Positions 41,700-52,823 of a DNA stretch of 64,000 nucleotides are shown piece by piece. Under the pieces are notes generated by a model. The model made no database searches, was not told the DNA's origin, and saw only the letters and a program-made list of their open reading frames with translations. Where the stretch lies: assembly GCF_028583545.1 (NCBI RefSeq), contig NZ_CP087106.1:2300501-2364500 (forward strand), read 5' to 3'. This DNA comes from Methylobacterium sp. NMS14P (GTDB lineage Bacteria; Pseudomonadota; Alphaproteobacteria; Rhizobiales; Beijerinckiaceae). A program made the translations under genes and the position numbers. Within the stretch, counting starts at the first letter, position 1. Each line of letters opens with the position of its first letter.

Positions 41700-43808
41700 T
41701 CAGTGAGCACCCTTGGGCAGGCCGGACATCAGGTACCAGCTGATCAGGCCGGCGACGCCGATAAGCATGACGAAGGCGTAGTGGTAGAGGTAGCCGGTCT
41801 GGAGGCGCACAACCCCGCGGGTCACGTCCACGACGCGCGCCGCGATCCCGTTCGGCCCGAGGCCGTCGATGATCCGGCCATCGCCCTGCTTCCAGAGGAA
41901 CAGGCCGAAATCCTTGGCCGGGCGGACGAAGATCCGGTCGTAGATCTCGTCGAAGTACCACTTGTTGAGCAGGAACCGGTACAGCGACGGCTGCTGCGCG
42001 GCGAGCGCACCCGGCAGCTCCGGCCGGCGGATGTACATCCAGTAGGCCACGACGAAGCCGAGGATCAGCATGATCAGCGGCGCGTACGAGACCAGGGCCG
42101 GGACCTCGTGGATCTCGTGCATGATGTGGTTGTTCGGCCCGTGCGCCAGGGCGTGGCCCCAGAACGCGTCCATGCCGGCGCCGATGAAGCGGTTGTGGAA
42201 GATGATCCCGGCGAACAGCGCGCCGAAGGCGAGCACCGCCAGCGGGACCGTCATCACCAGCGGGCTCTCGTGGGGCGTGTGGTCGCCGTGGTGGCCGTGC
42301 CCGTGATGGTCGTCAGCGACGAGGTCGCTCTTGTGGGCCGGCTCGACGTCGTGGCCGTGATCGTCGTGGGCGACGCCCTCGGTGTGGCCCGGCGCCCCGT
42401 CGGCCTCGTGGGCCATCGCCGCGTGGGCGACCACGGGGGCGTCGTGGTGGTCGTGCGCCGCGTGCGCCCCCCAGCGGGCCGGACCCTCGAAGGTCATGAA
42501 GAACAGGCGCCAGGAGTAGAACGAGGTGAAGAACGCCGCCACGACGGTGCACAGGAAGGCGAGCGTGTGGCCGGGCCGGGTCGAGGCGTAGGCGGCCTCG
42601 ATGATCGCGTCCTTCGAGTAGTAGCCGGCCGTGTAGGGGAAGCCGATCAGCGCGAGCGAGCCGATCGCCATCATGGCGCTGGTGTAGGGGATGTAGCGGC
42701 GCAGGCCGCCCATGTTCCGCATGTCCTGCTCGTGGTGCATCGCGTGGATGACCGAGCCGGCCCCGAGGAACAGCAGCGCCTTGAAGAACGCGTGGGTGAA
42801 CAGGTGGAACACGCCGGCCGCGTAGGCGCCGACGCCGAGCGCCACGAACATGTAGCCGAGCTGCGAGCAGGTCGAGTAGGCGATGACCCGCTTGATGTCG
42901 TTCTGCACGAGGCCGATCGTGGCCGCGAAGAGGGACGTGATGCCGCCGATCACCGTCACGACGATCAGCGCGTTCGGCGCCTCCTCGAAGAGCGGCGACA
43001 GGCGGGCGACCATGAACACGCCGGCGGTCACCATGGTGGCGGCGTGGATCAGCGCCGAGACCGGGGTCGGGCCCTCCATGGCGTCCGGCAGCCACGTGTG
43101 CAGCAGGAACTGCGCGGACTTGCCCATGGCGCCCATGAACAGCAGCAGGCAGGCGAGCGTCAGCGCGTTCCAGTCGTAGCCGAGGAAGTGGAAGCTGAGC
43201 GTCTTGATCGCGTCGACCTTGCCGAAGATCGCGTCGAACGCCACCGAGCCGGTCAGCACGAAGACCAGGAAGATGCCGAGCGAGAAGCCGAAATCGCCGA
43301 CGCGGTTGACGATGAACGCCTTCATGGCGGCGGCGTTGGCCGAGGGCTTCTCGTACCAGAAGCCGATCAGCAGGTAGGAGGCGAGGCCCACGCCCTCCCA
43401 GCCGAAGAACATCTGCACGAGGTTGTCGGCCGTCACCAGCATCAGCATGGCGAAGGTGAACAGCGACAGGTAGGCGAAGAACCGCGGCCGGTGCGGATCC
43501 TCCTCCATGTAGCCCACGGAGTAGAGGTGCACGAGGGTCGAGACGGTGGTCACGACGACCAGCATCACCCGGGTCAGGGTGTCGACCTTGAAGGCCCAGT
43601 CGACCTGCAGGTCGCCGGCCGCGAACCAGGACGCCACCTGCACCCGCTCGGCCGGGCCGCCGTCGAGGAACACGCCCCAGGCGATCAGCGCCGTGAAGGC
43701 GAGGAAGGACGTGGTGACGTACTCACAGGCCCGCGCCCCGATGTACCGGCCGAACAGGCCGGCGATCAGGAAGCCGATGAGCGGGAAGAAGACGATCGCG
43801 TGATACAT
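41700..43808 (-). CDS. nuoL: NADH-quinone oxidoreductase subunit L with His-rich loop
   Basis: Predicted 702-residue subunit, the distal proton pump with the long lateral helix. Signature blocks are [31 protein letters not shown] and [20 protein letters not shown]. Around residues 445-510, between two transmembrane helices, is a loop with about 18 His in some 66 residues ([26 protein letters not shown]). Short His-rich stretches occur here in some relatives; this one is large and could bind metal. Confidence 0.95.
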   Translation of the reverse strand: MYHAIVFFPLIGFLIAGLFGRYIGARACEYVTTSFLAFTALIAWGVFLDGGPAERVQVASWFAAGDLQVDWAFKVDTLTRVMLVVVTTVSTLVHLYSVGYMEEDPHRPRFFAYLSLFTFAMLMLVTADNLVQMFFGWEGVGLASYLLIGFWYEKPSANAAAMKAFIVNRVGDFGFSLGIFLVFVLTGSVAFDAIFGKVDAIKTLSFHFLGYDWNALTLACLLLFMGAMGKSAQFLLHTWLPDAMEGPTPVSALIHAATMVTAGVFMVARLSPLFEEAPNALIVVTVIGGITSLFAATIGLVQNDIKRVIAYSTCSQLGYMFVALGVGAYAAGVFHLFTHAFFKALLFLGAGSVIHAMHHEQDMRNMGGLRRYIPYTSAMMAIGSLALIGFPYTAGYYSKDAIIEAAYASTRPGHTLAFLCTVVAAFFTSFYSWRLFFMTFEGPARWGAHAAHDHHDAPVVAHAAMAHEADGAPGHTEGVAHDDHGHDVEPAHKSDLVADDHHGHGHHGDHTPHESPLVMTVPLAVLAFGALFAGIIFHNRFIGAGMDAFWGHALAHGPNNHIMHEIHEVPALVSYAPLIMLILGFVVAYWMYIRRPELPGALAAQQPSLYRFLLNKWYFDEIYDRIFVRPAKDFGLFLWKQGDGRIIDGLGPNGIAARVVDVTRGVVRLQTGYLYHYAFVMLIGVAGLISWYLMSGLPKGAH

Positions 43809-43890
43809 CGCTCTCTTGCAGTCCGTCCTCCGGGCCGGCCGCGAAGCGGCGGCGTCCGGATGTCACTCGGGGCGCGCGAAGGGGAAGGCC

Positions 43891-44196
43891 CTAGCCCTTC
43901 ATCATGCTGACGTCTTCCACCGCGATCGAGCCGCGGTTGCGGAAGAACACCACCAGGATGGCGAGGCCGATCGCCGATTCGGCGGCCGCGACGGTCAGCA
44001 CGAACAGGGCGAAGACCTGTCCGGTGATGTCGTTCAGCTGCGTCGAGAAGGCGACGAGGTTGATGTTGACCGAGAGCAGGATCAGCTCGATCGACATCAG
44101 GATGACGATGATGTTCTTGCGGTTGATGAAGATGCCGAGCACGCCGAGCGTGAACAGGATCGCCGCGACGGTGAGGTAGTGGCTCAGGCCGATCAT
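43891..44196 (-). CDS. nuoK: NADH-quinone oxidoreductase subunit K
   Basis: Predicted 101-residue membrane subunit with three helices. The conserved Glu residues are in [13 protein letters not shown] and [12 protein letters not shown], both in the proton path. Start ATG 44196 (MIGLSHYL); a longer frame upstream overlaps nuoJ without conservation. Confidence 0.95.
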   Translation of the reverse strand: MIGLSHYLTVAAILFTLGVLGIFINRKNIIVILMSIELILLSVNINLVAFSTQLNDITGQVFALFVLTVAAAESAIGLAILVVFFRNRGSIAVEDVSMMKG

Positions 44197-44218
44197 CGTT
44201 CGAATCTCCGCGCAGACA

Positions 44219-44839
44219 TCAGACCTCGACACCCTGGCGCGACGGGACCTTGCGGGTCTCCACCGCCATGGCCTGGGTCCGGGCGTTCTGGACCGCGATG
44301 TCCTGGCGCTTGACGCCCGGCCGGTCGCGCAGCGTCAGCACGATGGCGCCGATCATGGCGACCAGCAGGATCAGGCCGGCGAGCTGGAAGAAGTAGGCGT
44401 AGTCCGTGTAGATCACACGGCCGAGCGCCTGGGCGTTGGTCAGGTTCTCGGCCGAGGCGACGTTGCCGAGCGGGGCCTGGACGAGGCCGGGATCGATGCT
44501 CCACGAGCCGACGACCAGCAGGATCTCGACCAGGAAGATCGCGCCGATCAGGGCGCCGATCGGGAGATACTGCTGAAAGCCCTGGCGCAGCTCGGCGAAA
44601 TCGACGTCGAGCATCATCACCACGAACAGGAACAGCACCGCGACCGCGCCCACGTAGACGACCACGAGGATCATCGCGAGGAACTCGGCGCCCATCAGGA
44701 CGAACAGTCCGGCGGCGTTCACGAAGGCGAGGATCAGGAACAGCACCGAGGCGACGGGATTGCGCGAGGCGATCACCATGAAGCCCGACGCGACCGTGAT
44801 GCTCGCGAACAGATAGAAGAAGGCGGCTGCTGCGGTCAT
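44219..44839 (-). CDS. nuoJ: NADH-quinone oxidoreductase subunit J
   Basis: Predicted 206-residue membrane subunit with five helices. It begins [17 protein letters not shown]; the conserved [22 protein letters not shown] contains the pi-bulge region important for coupling. Start ATG 44839. It is separated from nuoI by a 222-bp gap with an inverted repeat, unusual in an otherwise tight operon. Confidence 0.94.
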   Translation of the reverse strand: MTAAAAFFYLFASITVASGFMVIASRNPVASVLFLILAFVNAAGLFVLMGAEFLAMILVVVYVGAVAVLFLFVVMMLDVDFAELRQGFQQYLPIGALIGAIFLVEILLVVGSWSIDPGLVQAPLGNVASAENLTNAQALGRVIYTDYAYFFQLAGLILLVAMIGAIVLTLRDRPGVKRQDIAVQNARTQAMAVETRKVPSRQGVEV

Positions 44840-44962
44840 GCGCTGGTCGGGATCGGCCGCCGGAGCGGCCCCTTCTGCCGTGCGTGGAGACGGTCCGCAG
44901 CGGGCGGCCCGTCTATAGAACCCGGTCGACGGGGGCACAACAGCGCCCCCGGCATGGCTCTA

Positions 44963-44999
44963 GAGCATCGCACCGGAACCGGGAACCGGTGCGATGCTC
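44963..44999. repeat. inverted repeat GAGCATCGCACCGG between nuoI and nuoJ
   Basis: Perfect 14-bp arms at 44963-44976 and 44986-44999 with a 9-base loop (AACCGGGAA), flanked by TCTAGA. This is the GAGCATCG...CGATGCTC family of dispersed repeats common in alphaproteobacteria. In RNA it would make a stable intercistronic hairpin, possibly adjusting expression of distal nuo genes. Confidence 0.8.
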
Positions 45000-45061
45000 C
45001 AGAGCCTTGGTGTCGTGTCATCGTCTTCCGGAAGCCGGCGACCGGCCTCCGGGACGGTGCC

Positions 45062-45550
45062 TCAGCGATACGGCGCGTCCATCGCGATGTTGCGGGCGAT
45101 CTCGCGCTCCCAGCGGTCACCGTTCAGCAGGAGCTTCTGCTTGTCGTAGAGAAGCTCCTCGCGGGTCTCCACCGAGAACTCGAAATTCGGTCCCTCGACG
45201 ATGGCGTCCACTGGGCAGGCCTCCTGGCACATGCCGCAGTAGATGCACTTCACCATGTCGATGTCGTAGCGCGTCGTGCGGCGGGTGCCGTCGTTGCGGC
45301 GGGGGCCCGCCTCGATGGTGATCGCCTGGGCCGGGCAGATCGCCTCGCAGAGCTTGCAGGCGATGCAGCGCTCCTCGCCGTTCGGGTAGCGGCGCAGCGC
45401 GTGCTCGCCCCGGAAGCGCGGACCGCGATGGCCCATCTCGAAGGGGTAGTTGATCGTGGCCTTCGGCTTGAAGAAGTAGCGCATGCCGAGGATCATCCCG
45501 GACACGAACTCCTTCAGGAGAAGGCTCTTGGCGACCTGATCGAGCTTCAT
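45062..45550 (-). CDS. nuoI: NADH-quinone oxidoreductase subunit I
   Basis: Predicted 162-residue ferredoxin-like subunit carrying clusters N6a and N6b. Two C-x2-C-x2-C-x3-C motifs are visible: Cys62, 65, 68, 72 ([12 protein letters not shown]) and Cys102, 105, 108, 112 ([12 protein letters not shown]). Confidence 0.96.
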   Translation of the reverse strand: MKLDQVAKSLLLKEFVSGMILGMRYFFKPKATINYPFEMGHRGPRFRGEHALRRYPNGEERCIACKLCEAICPAQAITIEAGPRRNDGTRRTTRYDIDMVKCIYCGMCQEACPVDAIVEGPNFEFSVETREELLYDKQKLLLNGDRWEREIARNIAMDAPYR

Positions 45551-45578
45551 GCCCGGATCTCCGATGCGAAGGGTGGGC

Positions 45579-46601
45579 TCAGGCGCCCGGCGCGAGGCCG
45601 GTCAGCTTGAGCACGAAGGCGACGACGACGACCGAGATCAGGGAGATCGGCAGGAAGACCTTCCAGCCGAGGCGCATGAGCTGATCGTAGCGGTAGCGGG
45701 GCACGATGGACTTCACCATCGCGAACAGGAAGAACAGGAAGCTCGCCTTCAGGGTGAACCAGATCACGCCCGGCACCCAGGTGAAGGGCGCGAACGGGAT
45801 CGGCGAGAGCCAGCCGCCCATGAACAGGATGGTCCCGAGCGCGCACATGCTCATGATGGCGACGTACTCGCCGAGCATGAACAGCAGGTACGGCGTCGAG
45901 GAGTACTCGACCATGTAGCCGGCCACGAGCTCCGACTCCGCCTCCGGAAGGTCGAAGGGCGGGCGGTTGGTCTCGGCCAGCGCCGAGACGAAGAACACCA
46001 CGAACATCGGGAACAGCCACAGCCAGTACCAGCCGAACAGGCCGAGGCTGGTGTCCTGCGCCATCACGATGCGCGAGAGGTTGAGCGAGCCGGCGCAGAG
46101 CAGCACGCAGATGATCACGAAGCCGAGCGAGACCTCGTACGAGATCATCTGGGCCGCCGAGCGCAGGGCGCCGAGGAAGGCGTATTTCGAGTTCGACGCC
46201 CAGCCGCCCATGATGACGCCGTACACGCCGAGCGACGAGATCGCGAAGATGTAGGTGATGCCGACGTTGATGTCGGCGATCGCCCAGCCGTCCGCGAGCG
46301 GGATCACCGCCCAGCTCGACAGGGCGAGCATCGCGAAGACCAGCGGCGCCAGCAGGTAGATCGCCTTATTGGCGCCCGCCGGGATCACCGGCTCCTTGAT
46401 CACGAACTTGATCAGGTCGGCGAAGGACTGGAACAGGCCGAACGGCCCGACCACGTTCGGGCCGCGCCGGAGCTGCACCGCCGCCCAGATCTTGCGGTCG
46501 GCGAGCAGCGCGTAGGCGATGAAGACGAGCAGTGCCGAGAGCAGCACGAAGCTCTTCAGCACGATCAGGAGCACGGTCCCGAGGATTTCGAGCGACGTCA
46601 T
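45579..46601 (-). CDS. nuoH: NADH-quinone oxidoreductase subunit H
   Basis: Predicted 340-residue membrane subunit forming the quinone chamber with NuoB and NuoD. Conserved loops [26 protein letters not shown] and [20 protein letters not shown] are present (the latter near the quinone site). About eight transmembrane helices. Confidence 0.95.
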   Translation of the reverse strand: MTSLEILGTVLLIVLKSFVLLSALLVFIAYALLADRKIWAAVQLRRGPNVVGPFGLFQSFADLIKFVIKEPVIPAGANKAIYLLAPLVFAMLALSSWAVIPLADGWAIADINVGITYIFAISSLGVYGVIMGGWASNSKYAFLGALRSAAQMISYEVSLGFVIICVLLCAGSLNLSRIVMAQDTSLGLFGWYWLWLFPMFVVFFVSALAETNRPPFDLPEAESELVAGYMVEYSSTPYLLFMLGEYVAIMSMCALGTILFMGGWLSPIPFAPFTWVPGVIWFTLKASFLFFLFAMVKSIVPRYRYDQLMRLGWKVFLPISLISVVVVAFVLKLTGLAPGA

Positions 46602-46614
46602 CGGTCTTGAGCTC

Positions 46615-48696
46615 CTACTCGGCCGCCGCCAGGGGCCGCGCCTCGGCGGCGCGCTCCCGGGCGAGGCGCGAGCACTCCGCGAGGATCCGCGAGGCGCGGG
46701 CGATCGGGTTGGTGAGGTAGAAGTCGGTGACGGGCGACGCGAAGGCCGGGCCGGTCGCGGCGCCGCCGATGCCGGCGAGCCGGTCGACCGCCTCGGTCAC
46801 GTTGCCCGGCTCGACGGCGCCGACCGCCGCGAGATGCGGGTGGGCGGTGTAGAGCGCCCGGCGGAGCGCGGTGAGCGAATCGAACGGCAGGCGCTTGCCC
46901 AGCACGTCCGAGAGGGCGCGCAGGATCGCCCAGTCCTCGCGGGCGTCGCCCGGCGGGAAGGCGGCGCGGTTGCCCATCTGGACCCGGCCCTCCGTGTTCA
47001 CCCAGGTCGCCGACTTCTCGCTGTAGGCGGCGCCCGGCAGGATCACGTCGGCGCGGGAAGCCCCGCGGTCGCCGTGGCTGCCCTGGTAGACCACGAAGGC
47101 GCCCGGGGCGACGTCGCGCTCGTCGGCGCCGAGGTTGAACACGACGTCGAGCGCGCCCGGCTCCAGCATCTGCGCGAAGGTCAGGCCGCCCTCCCCCGGC
47201 ACGAAGCCGAGATCGAGCGCGCCGACGCGTGCGGCGGCCGTGTGCAGCACGCCGAAGCCGTTCCACTCGGCCGAGACCGCGCCGATCTCCTTGGCGAGCG
47301 TGGCCGCCGCGGCCAGGATGCCCGGCTCGGCACTCGCGCCGACGATCACGAGCGGCGCCTTCGCCTCCTTCAGCACCTCAAGGAAGCTGTGCTCGCCGCG
47401 GGCGAGTGCGGCCAGCGAATCGGGGCCGGCGCCGATGTAGTGGCTCGGATAGGTCAGGTCGACCGGCTCTCCGATCACGCCCACCGCCAGCGGCGCCATG
47501 CGCCAGCGCTTGCGGATGCGGACGTTCAGCAGCGAGGCCTCCGTGCGCGGGTTGGCGCCGACGATCAGGATCGCGTCCGCCGCCTCGATGCCCGGGATGG
47601 TCGGGTTGAAGATGTACGATGCGCGGCCGAGCGCCGGGTCGAGGCCGGCATCGGTCTGGCGGCAGTCGAGGTTCGGCGAGCCGAGGGTTCTGATCAGCTC
47701 GCGCAGTGCGAAGATCTCCTCGACGCCCGCGAGGTCGCCGACCACGGCGCCGACGCGCTTCGGATCCGCGCCCTTCACCTTCGCGGCGATGGCCTGGAAG
47801 GCCTCACCCCACGAGGCGGGCCGGAGCCGGCCGTTCTCGCGCAGGTACGGACGGTCGAGGCGCTGCATCCGCAGCCCGTCGATGTGGTAGCGGGTCTTGT
47901 CGGAGATCCACTCCTCGTTGATCTCCTCGCTGATCCGCGGCTCGATCTGCATGACCTCGCGGCCGCGAGTGTCGATGCGGATCGAGGAGCCGACCGCGTC
48001 CATCACGTCGACCGACTCGGTCTTGTTCAACTCCCACGGCCGGACGTTGTAGCTCTGCGGACGGTGCACGAGGGCGCCCACCGGGCAGAGGTCGGCGACG
48101 TTGCCCTGGAGCTCCGAGGCCATCGACTGCTCGAGGTAGCTGGTGATCTCCATGTCCTCGCCGCGCCCGATGGCGCCGAGGTCCGGCACGCCCGCCACCT
48201 CGGCGAGGAAGCGCACGCAGCGGGTGCAGTGGATGCAGCGGTTCATCGCGGTCCGCACCAGCGGGCCGATATGCTTCTCCTCGACCGCGCGCTTGTTCTC
48301 CGTGTAGCGGGTCGAATCGACCCCGTAGGCCATGGCCTGGTCCTGCAGGTCGCAGTGGCCGCCCTGGTCGCAGATCGGGCAGTCGAGCGGGTGGTTGATG
48401 AGGAGGAACTCCATCACCCCCTCGCGGGCCTTCTTCGTGCCCTGCGAGCGCGTCAGTACCTCCGGCGGCTCGCCGTTCGGGCCGGGGCGGCAATCCTTCA
48501 CCGCGTAGGCGCAGGAGGCCACCGGCTTCGGCGCGCCCTTCAACTCGACGAGGCACATGCGGCAATTGCCGGCGATCGACAGGCGCTCGTGGAAGCAGAA
48601 GCGCGGGATCTCGGCCCCCGCGGCCTCGCAGGCCTGGAGCAGCGTGTAATCGGCGGGGACGTCGACCTCGGTGCCGTCGACGAGGATCTTGGTCAT
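46615..48696 (-). CDS. nuoG: NADH-quinone oxidoreductase subunit G
   Basis: Predicted 693-residue peripheral subunit. The [2Fe-2S] cluster ligands are Cys34, 45, 48 and 62; a His-Cys [4Fe-4S] site follows in [27 protein letters not shown] provides another cluster. The rest is a molybdopterin-oxidoreductase-like fold without cofactor. Start ATG 48696 ([14 protein letters not shown]); upstream in-frame codons run into the coiled-coil gene. Confidence 0.95.
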   Translation of the reverse strand: MTKILVDGTEVDVPADYTLLQACEAAGAEIPRFCFHERLSIAGNCRMCLVELKGAPKPVASCAYAVKDCRPGPNGEPPEVLTRSQGTKKAREGVMEFLLINHPLDCPICDQGGHCDLQDQAMAYGVDSTRYTENKRAVEEKHIGPLVRTAMNRCIHCTRCVRFLAEVAGVPDLGAIGRGEDMEITSYLEQSMASELQGNVADLCPVGALVHRPQSYNVRPWELNKTESVDVMDAVGSSIRIDTRGREVMQIEPRISEEINEEWISDKTRYHIDGLRMQRLDRPYLRENGRLRPASWGEAFQAIAAKVKGADPKRVGAVVGDLAGVEEIFALRELIRTLGSPNLDCRQTDAGLDPALGRASYIFNPTIPGIEAADAILIVGANPRTEASLLNVRIRKRWRMAPLAVGVIGEPVDLTYPSHYIGAGPDSLAALARGEHSFLEVLKEAKAPLVIVGASAEPGILAAAATLAKEIGAVSAEWNGFGVLHTAAARVGALDLGFVPGEGGLTFAQMLEPGALDVVFNLGADERDVAPGAFVVYQGSHGDRGASRADVILPGAAYSEKSATWVNTEGRVQMGNRAAFPPGDAREDWAILRALSDVLGKRLPFDSLTALRRALYTAHPHLAAVGAVEPGNVTEAVDRLAGIGGAATGPAFASPVTDFYLTNPIARASRILAECSRLARERAAEARPLAAAE

Positions 48697-48706
48697 GGTC
48701 TCGCTC

Positions 48707-48916
48707 TCAGTGCGGCGCGTCGGCGAGGTCGAGCCGGCGCTCGATGCGCTCGACTCGAAGCTCGAGGCGATCGATGCGGCGGTGCACGCCCGCAAGGTTC
48801 TCCTCGACCGCCGAAGTTCGGGCCTTCAGGTCGTTCACGTTGTCGATGAGCCGATCAACCTTCCCGTCGATGCGCCGCAGAAGGGCCAGCACGAGGTTGT
48901 CGGGTTCGGCGGTCAT
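48707..48916 (-). CDS. 69-aa coiled-coil protein embedded in the nuo operon
   Basis: ATG 48916 to TGA 48707 encodes 69 residues with no membrane segment. Residues 10-62 show heptad-like spacing of Leu/Ile/Val (LLRRIDGKVDRLIDNVNDL, RIDRLELRVERIERRLDL), a probable two-part coiled coil. It begins 5 bases after the nuoF stop and ends 10 bases before nuoG, so it is co-translated with complex I genes. GGAG lies nine bases upstream. It is not one of the 14 standard subunits; it may be an assembly or accessory factor, which is inference. Confidence 0.75.
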   Translation of the reverse strand: MTAEPDNLVLALLRRIDGKVDRLIDNVNDLKARTSAVEENLAGVHRRIDRLELRVERIERRLDLADAPH

Positions 48917-48921
48917 CGTGC

Positions 48922-50223
48922 TCACTCCGCGGCCATCGGCACAGGCTCGCTGTGCGGGTTGGCGGTGTAGCGGTCGATGCGCTTCTCGATCTCGGGGCGG
49001 AAGTGGCGGATCAGGCCCTGGATCGGCCAGGCCGCCGCGTCGCCCAGCGCGCAGATCGTGTGACCCTCGATCTGCTTGGTGACCTCGAACAGCATGTCGA
49101 TCTCGCGCTTCTGCGCGCGGCCCTCGGTCATGCGCTGCATGACGCGCCACATCCAGCCGGTGCCCTCGCGGCAGGGCGTGCACTGTCCGCAGGACTCGTG
49201 CTTGTAGAAGTACGAGATCCGGGTGATCGCCGCGACGATGTCGGTGGACTTGTCGAGCACGATCACCGCCGCGGTGCCCAGGCCGGAGCCCAGGTTGCGC
49301 AGGGTGTCGAAGTCCATCTTGGCGTCGACGATCTGCTCGGCCGGCACCAGCGGAACCGAGGAGCCGCCCGGGATCGAGCACAGCAGGTTGTCCCAGCCGC
49401 CGCGCATGCCGCCGCAGTGGCGGTCGATGAGCTCGCGGAAGGTGATGCCGAGCTCCTCCTCGACGTTGCACGGCTTGTTGACGTGCCCGGAGACGCAGAA
49501 GAGCTTGGTGCCGGTGTTGTTCTTGCCGCCGAGCCCCGCGAACCACGCGCCGCCCCGGCGCAGGATCGTTCCGGCGACCGCGATCGACTCGACGTTGTTC
49601 ACGGTCGTGGGGCAGCCGTAGAGGCCCATATTGGCGGGGAACGGCGGCTTCAGCCGCGGCATGCCCTTCTTGCCCTCCAGGCTCTCGATCAGCGCCGTCT
49701 CCTCGCCGCAGATGTAGGCACCCGCGCCGTGGTGGACGTAGATGTCGAACGGGTAGTCGTGGACGTTCGACTGGCCGACGAGGCGGGCCGCGTAGGCCTC
49801 GTCCACGGCCTTCTGGAGGGCGTGCTTCTCGGCGACGTACTCGCCGCGGATGTAGATGTAGCAGGCGTGCGCCGCCATGGCGAAGCAGGCCAGCATGCAG
49901 CCCTCGATCAGGAGATGCGGGTCGTGCCGCATGATCTCCCGGTCCTTGCAGGTGCCCGGCTCCGACTCGTCGGCGTTGACGACGAGGTAGTGCGGGCGCC
50001 CGTCGGACTTCTTGGGCATGAACGACCACTTGAGGCCGGTGGGGAAGCCCGCGCCGCCGCGGCCGCGCAGGCCCGAGGCCTTCATCTCCTCGATGATCCA
50101 GTCGCGGCCCTGCTCCAGGAGGAACTTGGTCCCGTCCCAAGCGCCGCGCTTCTTGGCGGCCTCTAGGCCCGGCGAGTGCAGGCCGTAGAGATTGGTGAAG
50201 ATGCGATCCTGATCCGACAGCAT
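48922..50223 (-). CDS. nuoF: NADH-quinone oxidoreductase subunit F
   Basis: Predicted 433-residue NADH- and FMN-binding subunit. The [19 protein letters not shown] loop, [19 protein letters not shown], and the N3 cluster motif [15 protein letters not shown] are visible. Nine bases after nuoE. Confidence 0.96.
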   Translation of the reverse strand: MLSDQDRIFTNLYGLHSPGLEAAKKRGAWDGTKFLLEQGRDWIIEEMKASGLRGRGGAGFPTGLKWSFMPKKSDGRPHYLVVNADESEPGTCKDREIMRHDPHLLIEGCMLACFAMAAHACYIYIRGEYVAEKHALQKAVDEAYAARLVGQSNVHDYPFDIYVHHGAGAYICGEETALIESLEGKKGMPRLKPPFPANMGLYGCPTTVNNVESIAVAGTILRRGGAWFAGLGGKNNTGTKLFCVSGHVNKPCNVEEELGITFRELIDRHCGGMRGGWDNLLCSIPGGSSVPLVPAEQIVDAKMDFDTLRNLGSGLGTAAVIVLDKSTDIVAAITRISYFYKHESCGQCTPCREGTGWMWRVMQRMTEGRAQKREIDMLFEVTKQIEGHTICALGDAAAWPIQGLIRHFRPEIEKRIDRYTANPHSEPVPMAAE

Positions 50224-50232
50224 GTCAGGTCC

Positions 50233-51606
50233 TCACTGAGCCGGCGCCGACAGGGCCTTGGCCTGCCCCGCCCAGTTCTCCCGGTCGATGCGACCCGGGA
50301 ACGCGAGGTAGGTGCCGACCCAGGCGATCTCGTCGCGGGACCAGGCGGCGATCTGGTCGAAATGGTAGATGCCGAGCCCGTTGAGGCGCTGGCTGTTGCC
50401 CGGGCCGATGCCCTTGATGCGCGTGAGGTCGTCCGGCTTCCCGGCGCGGGCGGCCTCCAGCCCCGGGGGGCGCCTGCCCACGGCATCGGCCTTCTGCTCG
50501 GGGCTCGCGTCCTTCGGCAGGGCCGCGAGCGCGCCGGCGATGCGCGCCTCCTCGGTCTCGGCCGCCACCTCGCCCTCGCTGGCGCCGGAGGCTTCCGGCT
50601 GCTGCGGGACGGCGTCGCGGCCAGGCACCTCCTGGCGGCCCTGCTCGCCGGCGGCGGGCTCGCCCTCGGCGACGCGCTTGGCCGGCGAGTCGAGCACGTC
50701 CGCGTCGCCCGGACGGGCGGCGCCGTGCTTGGCGGTCGAGCGGCCGCGCTCGGCCGCGTCGGCGCTATCCTCGGGCTTCACCGGCGTCTCGCCGTTGGCG
50801 GCGCGCTGGGCGGGGGCGTCGCTTACCTGACGCTCCACCGGACGGCCGGCGTCGGGCCGGGCCGGCTTCGGGTTCTCGGCGGCCTGCTGGGTTCCGGAGG
50901 CCGCCTCGCCCGTCTGAGAGGCCGGGCCGGCGGCCGGCTCCTCGGCCTTGCCGGCCTCCTCGAAGCGCTTGCGCCACGCCCCGACCCGGGAGCCGTCGAA
51001 CAGCGTCTGGTCGGTGAGGGTGTTCACGGCGTCCTGGGGCTCGGACGAGACGCGCCCGGTCTGTGAGCCGACCTTCACAAGCCGGCCGGCGGCGAGGTCG
51101 TCCATCAGCTGGCCGAGGGACTCGGGCGTCAGGTCCTCGTAGTAGTCCTGGTTGATCTGGACCATCGGCGCGTTGCAGCAGGCGCCGAGGCACTCGACCT
51201 CGAGCCACGAGAAGGTGCCGTCGGCCGAGACGTGGCCGGCCGGGCCCAGACGGGCCTGGAGCATCTCCTTGAGGCCCCGCGCGCCGCAGGAATCGCACGG
51301 GACCGTGCCGCAGACCTGGATCCAGTAGCGCCCCACGGGCTCGAGGGCGAACATCGTGTAGAAGGTCGCCACCTCCAGCACGCGGATGTTCGGCATGCCG
51401 AGCTCGGCCGCCACGGCCTCGATGGCCGCCCGCGGCAGCCAGCCGCCGTTCTGCTCCTGGGCCCGCCACAGGAGCGAGATCACCGCGGAGGCCTGACGGC
51501 CTTCCGGGTACTTGGCGATCTGGGTCCTGGCCCACTCGGCGTTCTCGGGGGAGAACGCGAAGCTCTCGGGCTGCTCCGAGGCGGGGGCGAGTCTGCGGTT
51601 TGCCAT
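50233..51606 (-). CDS. nuoE: NADH-quinone oxidoreductase subunit E fused to a helix-hairpin-helix domain
   Basis: Predicted 457-residue protein, far longer than the usual 160-220. Residues 1-180 are the thioredoxin-like NuoE with [2Fe-2S] ligands Cys99, Cys104, Cys139 and Cys143. Residues about 190-385 are a low-complexity Ala/Glu/Pro/Gly linker. Residues 391-457 (DDLTRIKGIGPGNSQRLNGLGIYHFDQIA...) form a helix-hairpin-helix module of the kind often annotated as 5'-3' nuclease-like or COG3743. Extended NuoE proteins occur in other Hyphomicrobiales; the role of the tail is unknown. Confidence 0.93.
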   Translation of the reverse strand: MANRRLAPASEQPESFAFSPENAEWARTQIAKYPEGRQASAVISLLWRAQEQNGGWLPRAAIEAVAAELGMPNIRVLEVATFYTMFALEPVGRYWIQVCGTVPCDSCGARGLKEMLQARLGPAGHVSADGTFSWLEVECLGACCNAPMVQINQDYYEDLTPESLGQLMDDLAAGRLVKVGSQTGRVSSEPQDAVNTLTDQTLFDGSRVGAWRKRFEEAGKAEEPAAGPASQTGEAASGTQQAAENPKPARPDAGRPVERQVSDAPAQRAANGETPVKPEDSADAAERGRSTAKHGAARPGDADVLDSPAKRVAEGEPAAGEQGRQEVPGRDAVPQQPEASGASEGEVAAETEEARIAGALAALPKDASPEQKADAVGRRPPGLEAARAGKPDDLTRIKGIGPGNSQRLNGLGIYHFDQIAAWSRDEIAWVGTYLAFPGRIDRENWAGQAKALSAPAQ

Positions 51607-51616
51607 CGCTTCTGTC

Positions 51617-52807
51617 TTACCGATCCACTTCGCCGAACACGATGTCGAGCGTGCCGAGCACGCAGGACACGTCGGCGAGAAGGTGCCCGCGGCACATCCA
51701 GTCCATCGCCTGCAGATGCGCGAAGCCCGGCGCGCGGATCTTGCAGCGATACGGCTTGTTGGTCCCGTCGGACACCAGGTACACGCCGAACTCGCCCTTC
51801 GGTGCCTCGACGGCCGCGTAGACCTCGCCCTCGGGCACGTGGAAGCCCTCGGTGTAGAGCTTGAAGTGGTGGATGAGCGCCTCCATCGAGCGCTTCATCT
51901 CCCGGCGCGGCGGCGGCGCGAACTTGCCGTCGAGCGAGGCGATCGGCCCCTGGCCGGCGGGCTCGCGCAGCTTGGCGACGCACTGCTTCATGATGCGCAC
52001 CGACTGGCGCATCTCCTCCATCCGGATCACCTGGCGATCGTAGGTGTCGCCGTTCTTCCCGACGGGGATGTCGAACTCCATCTCCTCGTAGCACTCGTAG
52101 GGCTGCGCCTTGCGCAAGTCCCACGGGATGCCGGAGCCGCGCACCATCACGCCCGAGAAGCCCCACTCCATCGCCTCGTCCACCGACACGATGCCGATGT
52201 CGACGTTGCGCTGCTTGAAGATGCGGTTGGCCATGACGAGGTCGTCGAGATCCTGGACGACCTGCAGGAACGGGTCGCAGAACGCGTCGATGTCGTCGAT
52301 CAGCTTCGGCGGCAGGTCCTGGTGGACGCCGCCGGGCCGGAAGTAGTTGGCGTGGAGCCGGGCGCCGGAGGCCCGCTCGTAGAAGATCATCAGCTTCTCG
52401 CGCTCCTCGAAGCCCCAGAGCGGGGGCGTGAGGGCGCCGACGTCCATCGCCTGCGTGGTGACGTTGAGCAGGTGCGACAGCAGGCGGCCGATCTCGCAGA
52501 ACAGCACGCGGATCAGCTGCGCGCGCCGCGGCACCTCGATCCCGGCGAGCTTCTCGATCGCCAGGCAGAAGGCGTGCTCCTGATTCATCGGCGACACGTA
52601 GTCGAGCCGGTCGAAATAGGGCGTCGCCTGCAGGTAGGTCTTGTACTCGATCAGCTTCTCGGTGCCGCGGTGGAGCAGCCCGATATGCGGGTCGACCCGC
52701 TCGACCACCTCGCCGTCGAGTTCCAGCACGAGGCGCAGCACGCCGTGCGCCGCCGGGTGCTGCGGGCCGAAGTTGATCGCGAAGTTGCGGATGTTGTGTT
52801 CGGTCAC
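51617..52807 (-). CDS. nuoD: NADH-quinone oxidoreductase subunit D
   Basis: Predicted 396-residue subunit (49-kDa homologue) forming the quinone pocket. It starts [40 protein letters not shown] and MFGEVDR-type C-terminus (DIVFGEVDR) are diagnostic. Separate from nuoC, 16 bases after it. Confidence 0.96.
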   Translation of the reverse strand: MTEHNIRNFAINFGPQHPAAHGVLRLVLELDGEVVERVDPHIGLLHRGTEKLIEYKTYLQATPYFDRLDYVSPMNQEHAFCLAIEKLAGIEVPRRAQLIRVLFCEIGRLLSHLLNVTTQAMDVGALTPPLWGFEEREKLMIFYERASGARLHANYFRPGGVHQDLPPKLIDDIDAFCDPFLQVVQDLDDLVMANRIFKQRNVDIGIVSVDEAMEWGFSGVMVRGSGIPWDLRKAQPYECYEEMEFDIPVGKNGDTYDRQVIRMEEMRQSVRIMKQCVAKLREPAGQGPIASLDGKFAPPPRREMKRSMEALIHHFKLYTEGFHVPEGEVYAAVEAPKGEFGVYLVSDGTNKPYRCKIRAPGFAHLQAMDWMCRGHLLADVSCVLGTLDIVFGEVDR

Positions 52808-52823
52808 GGACGGTCTCCGCGGC

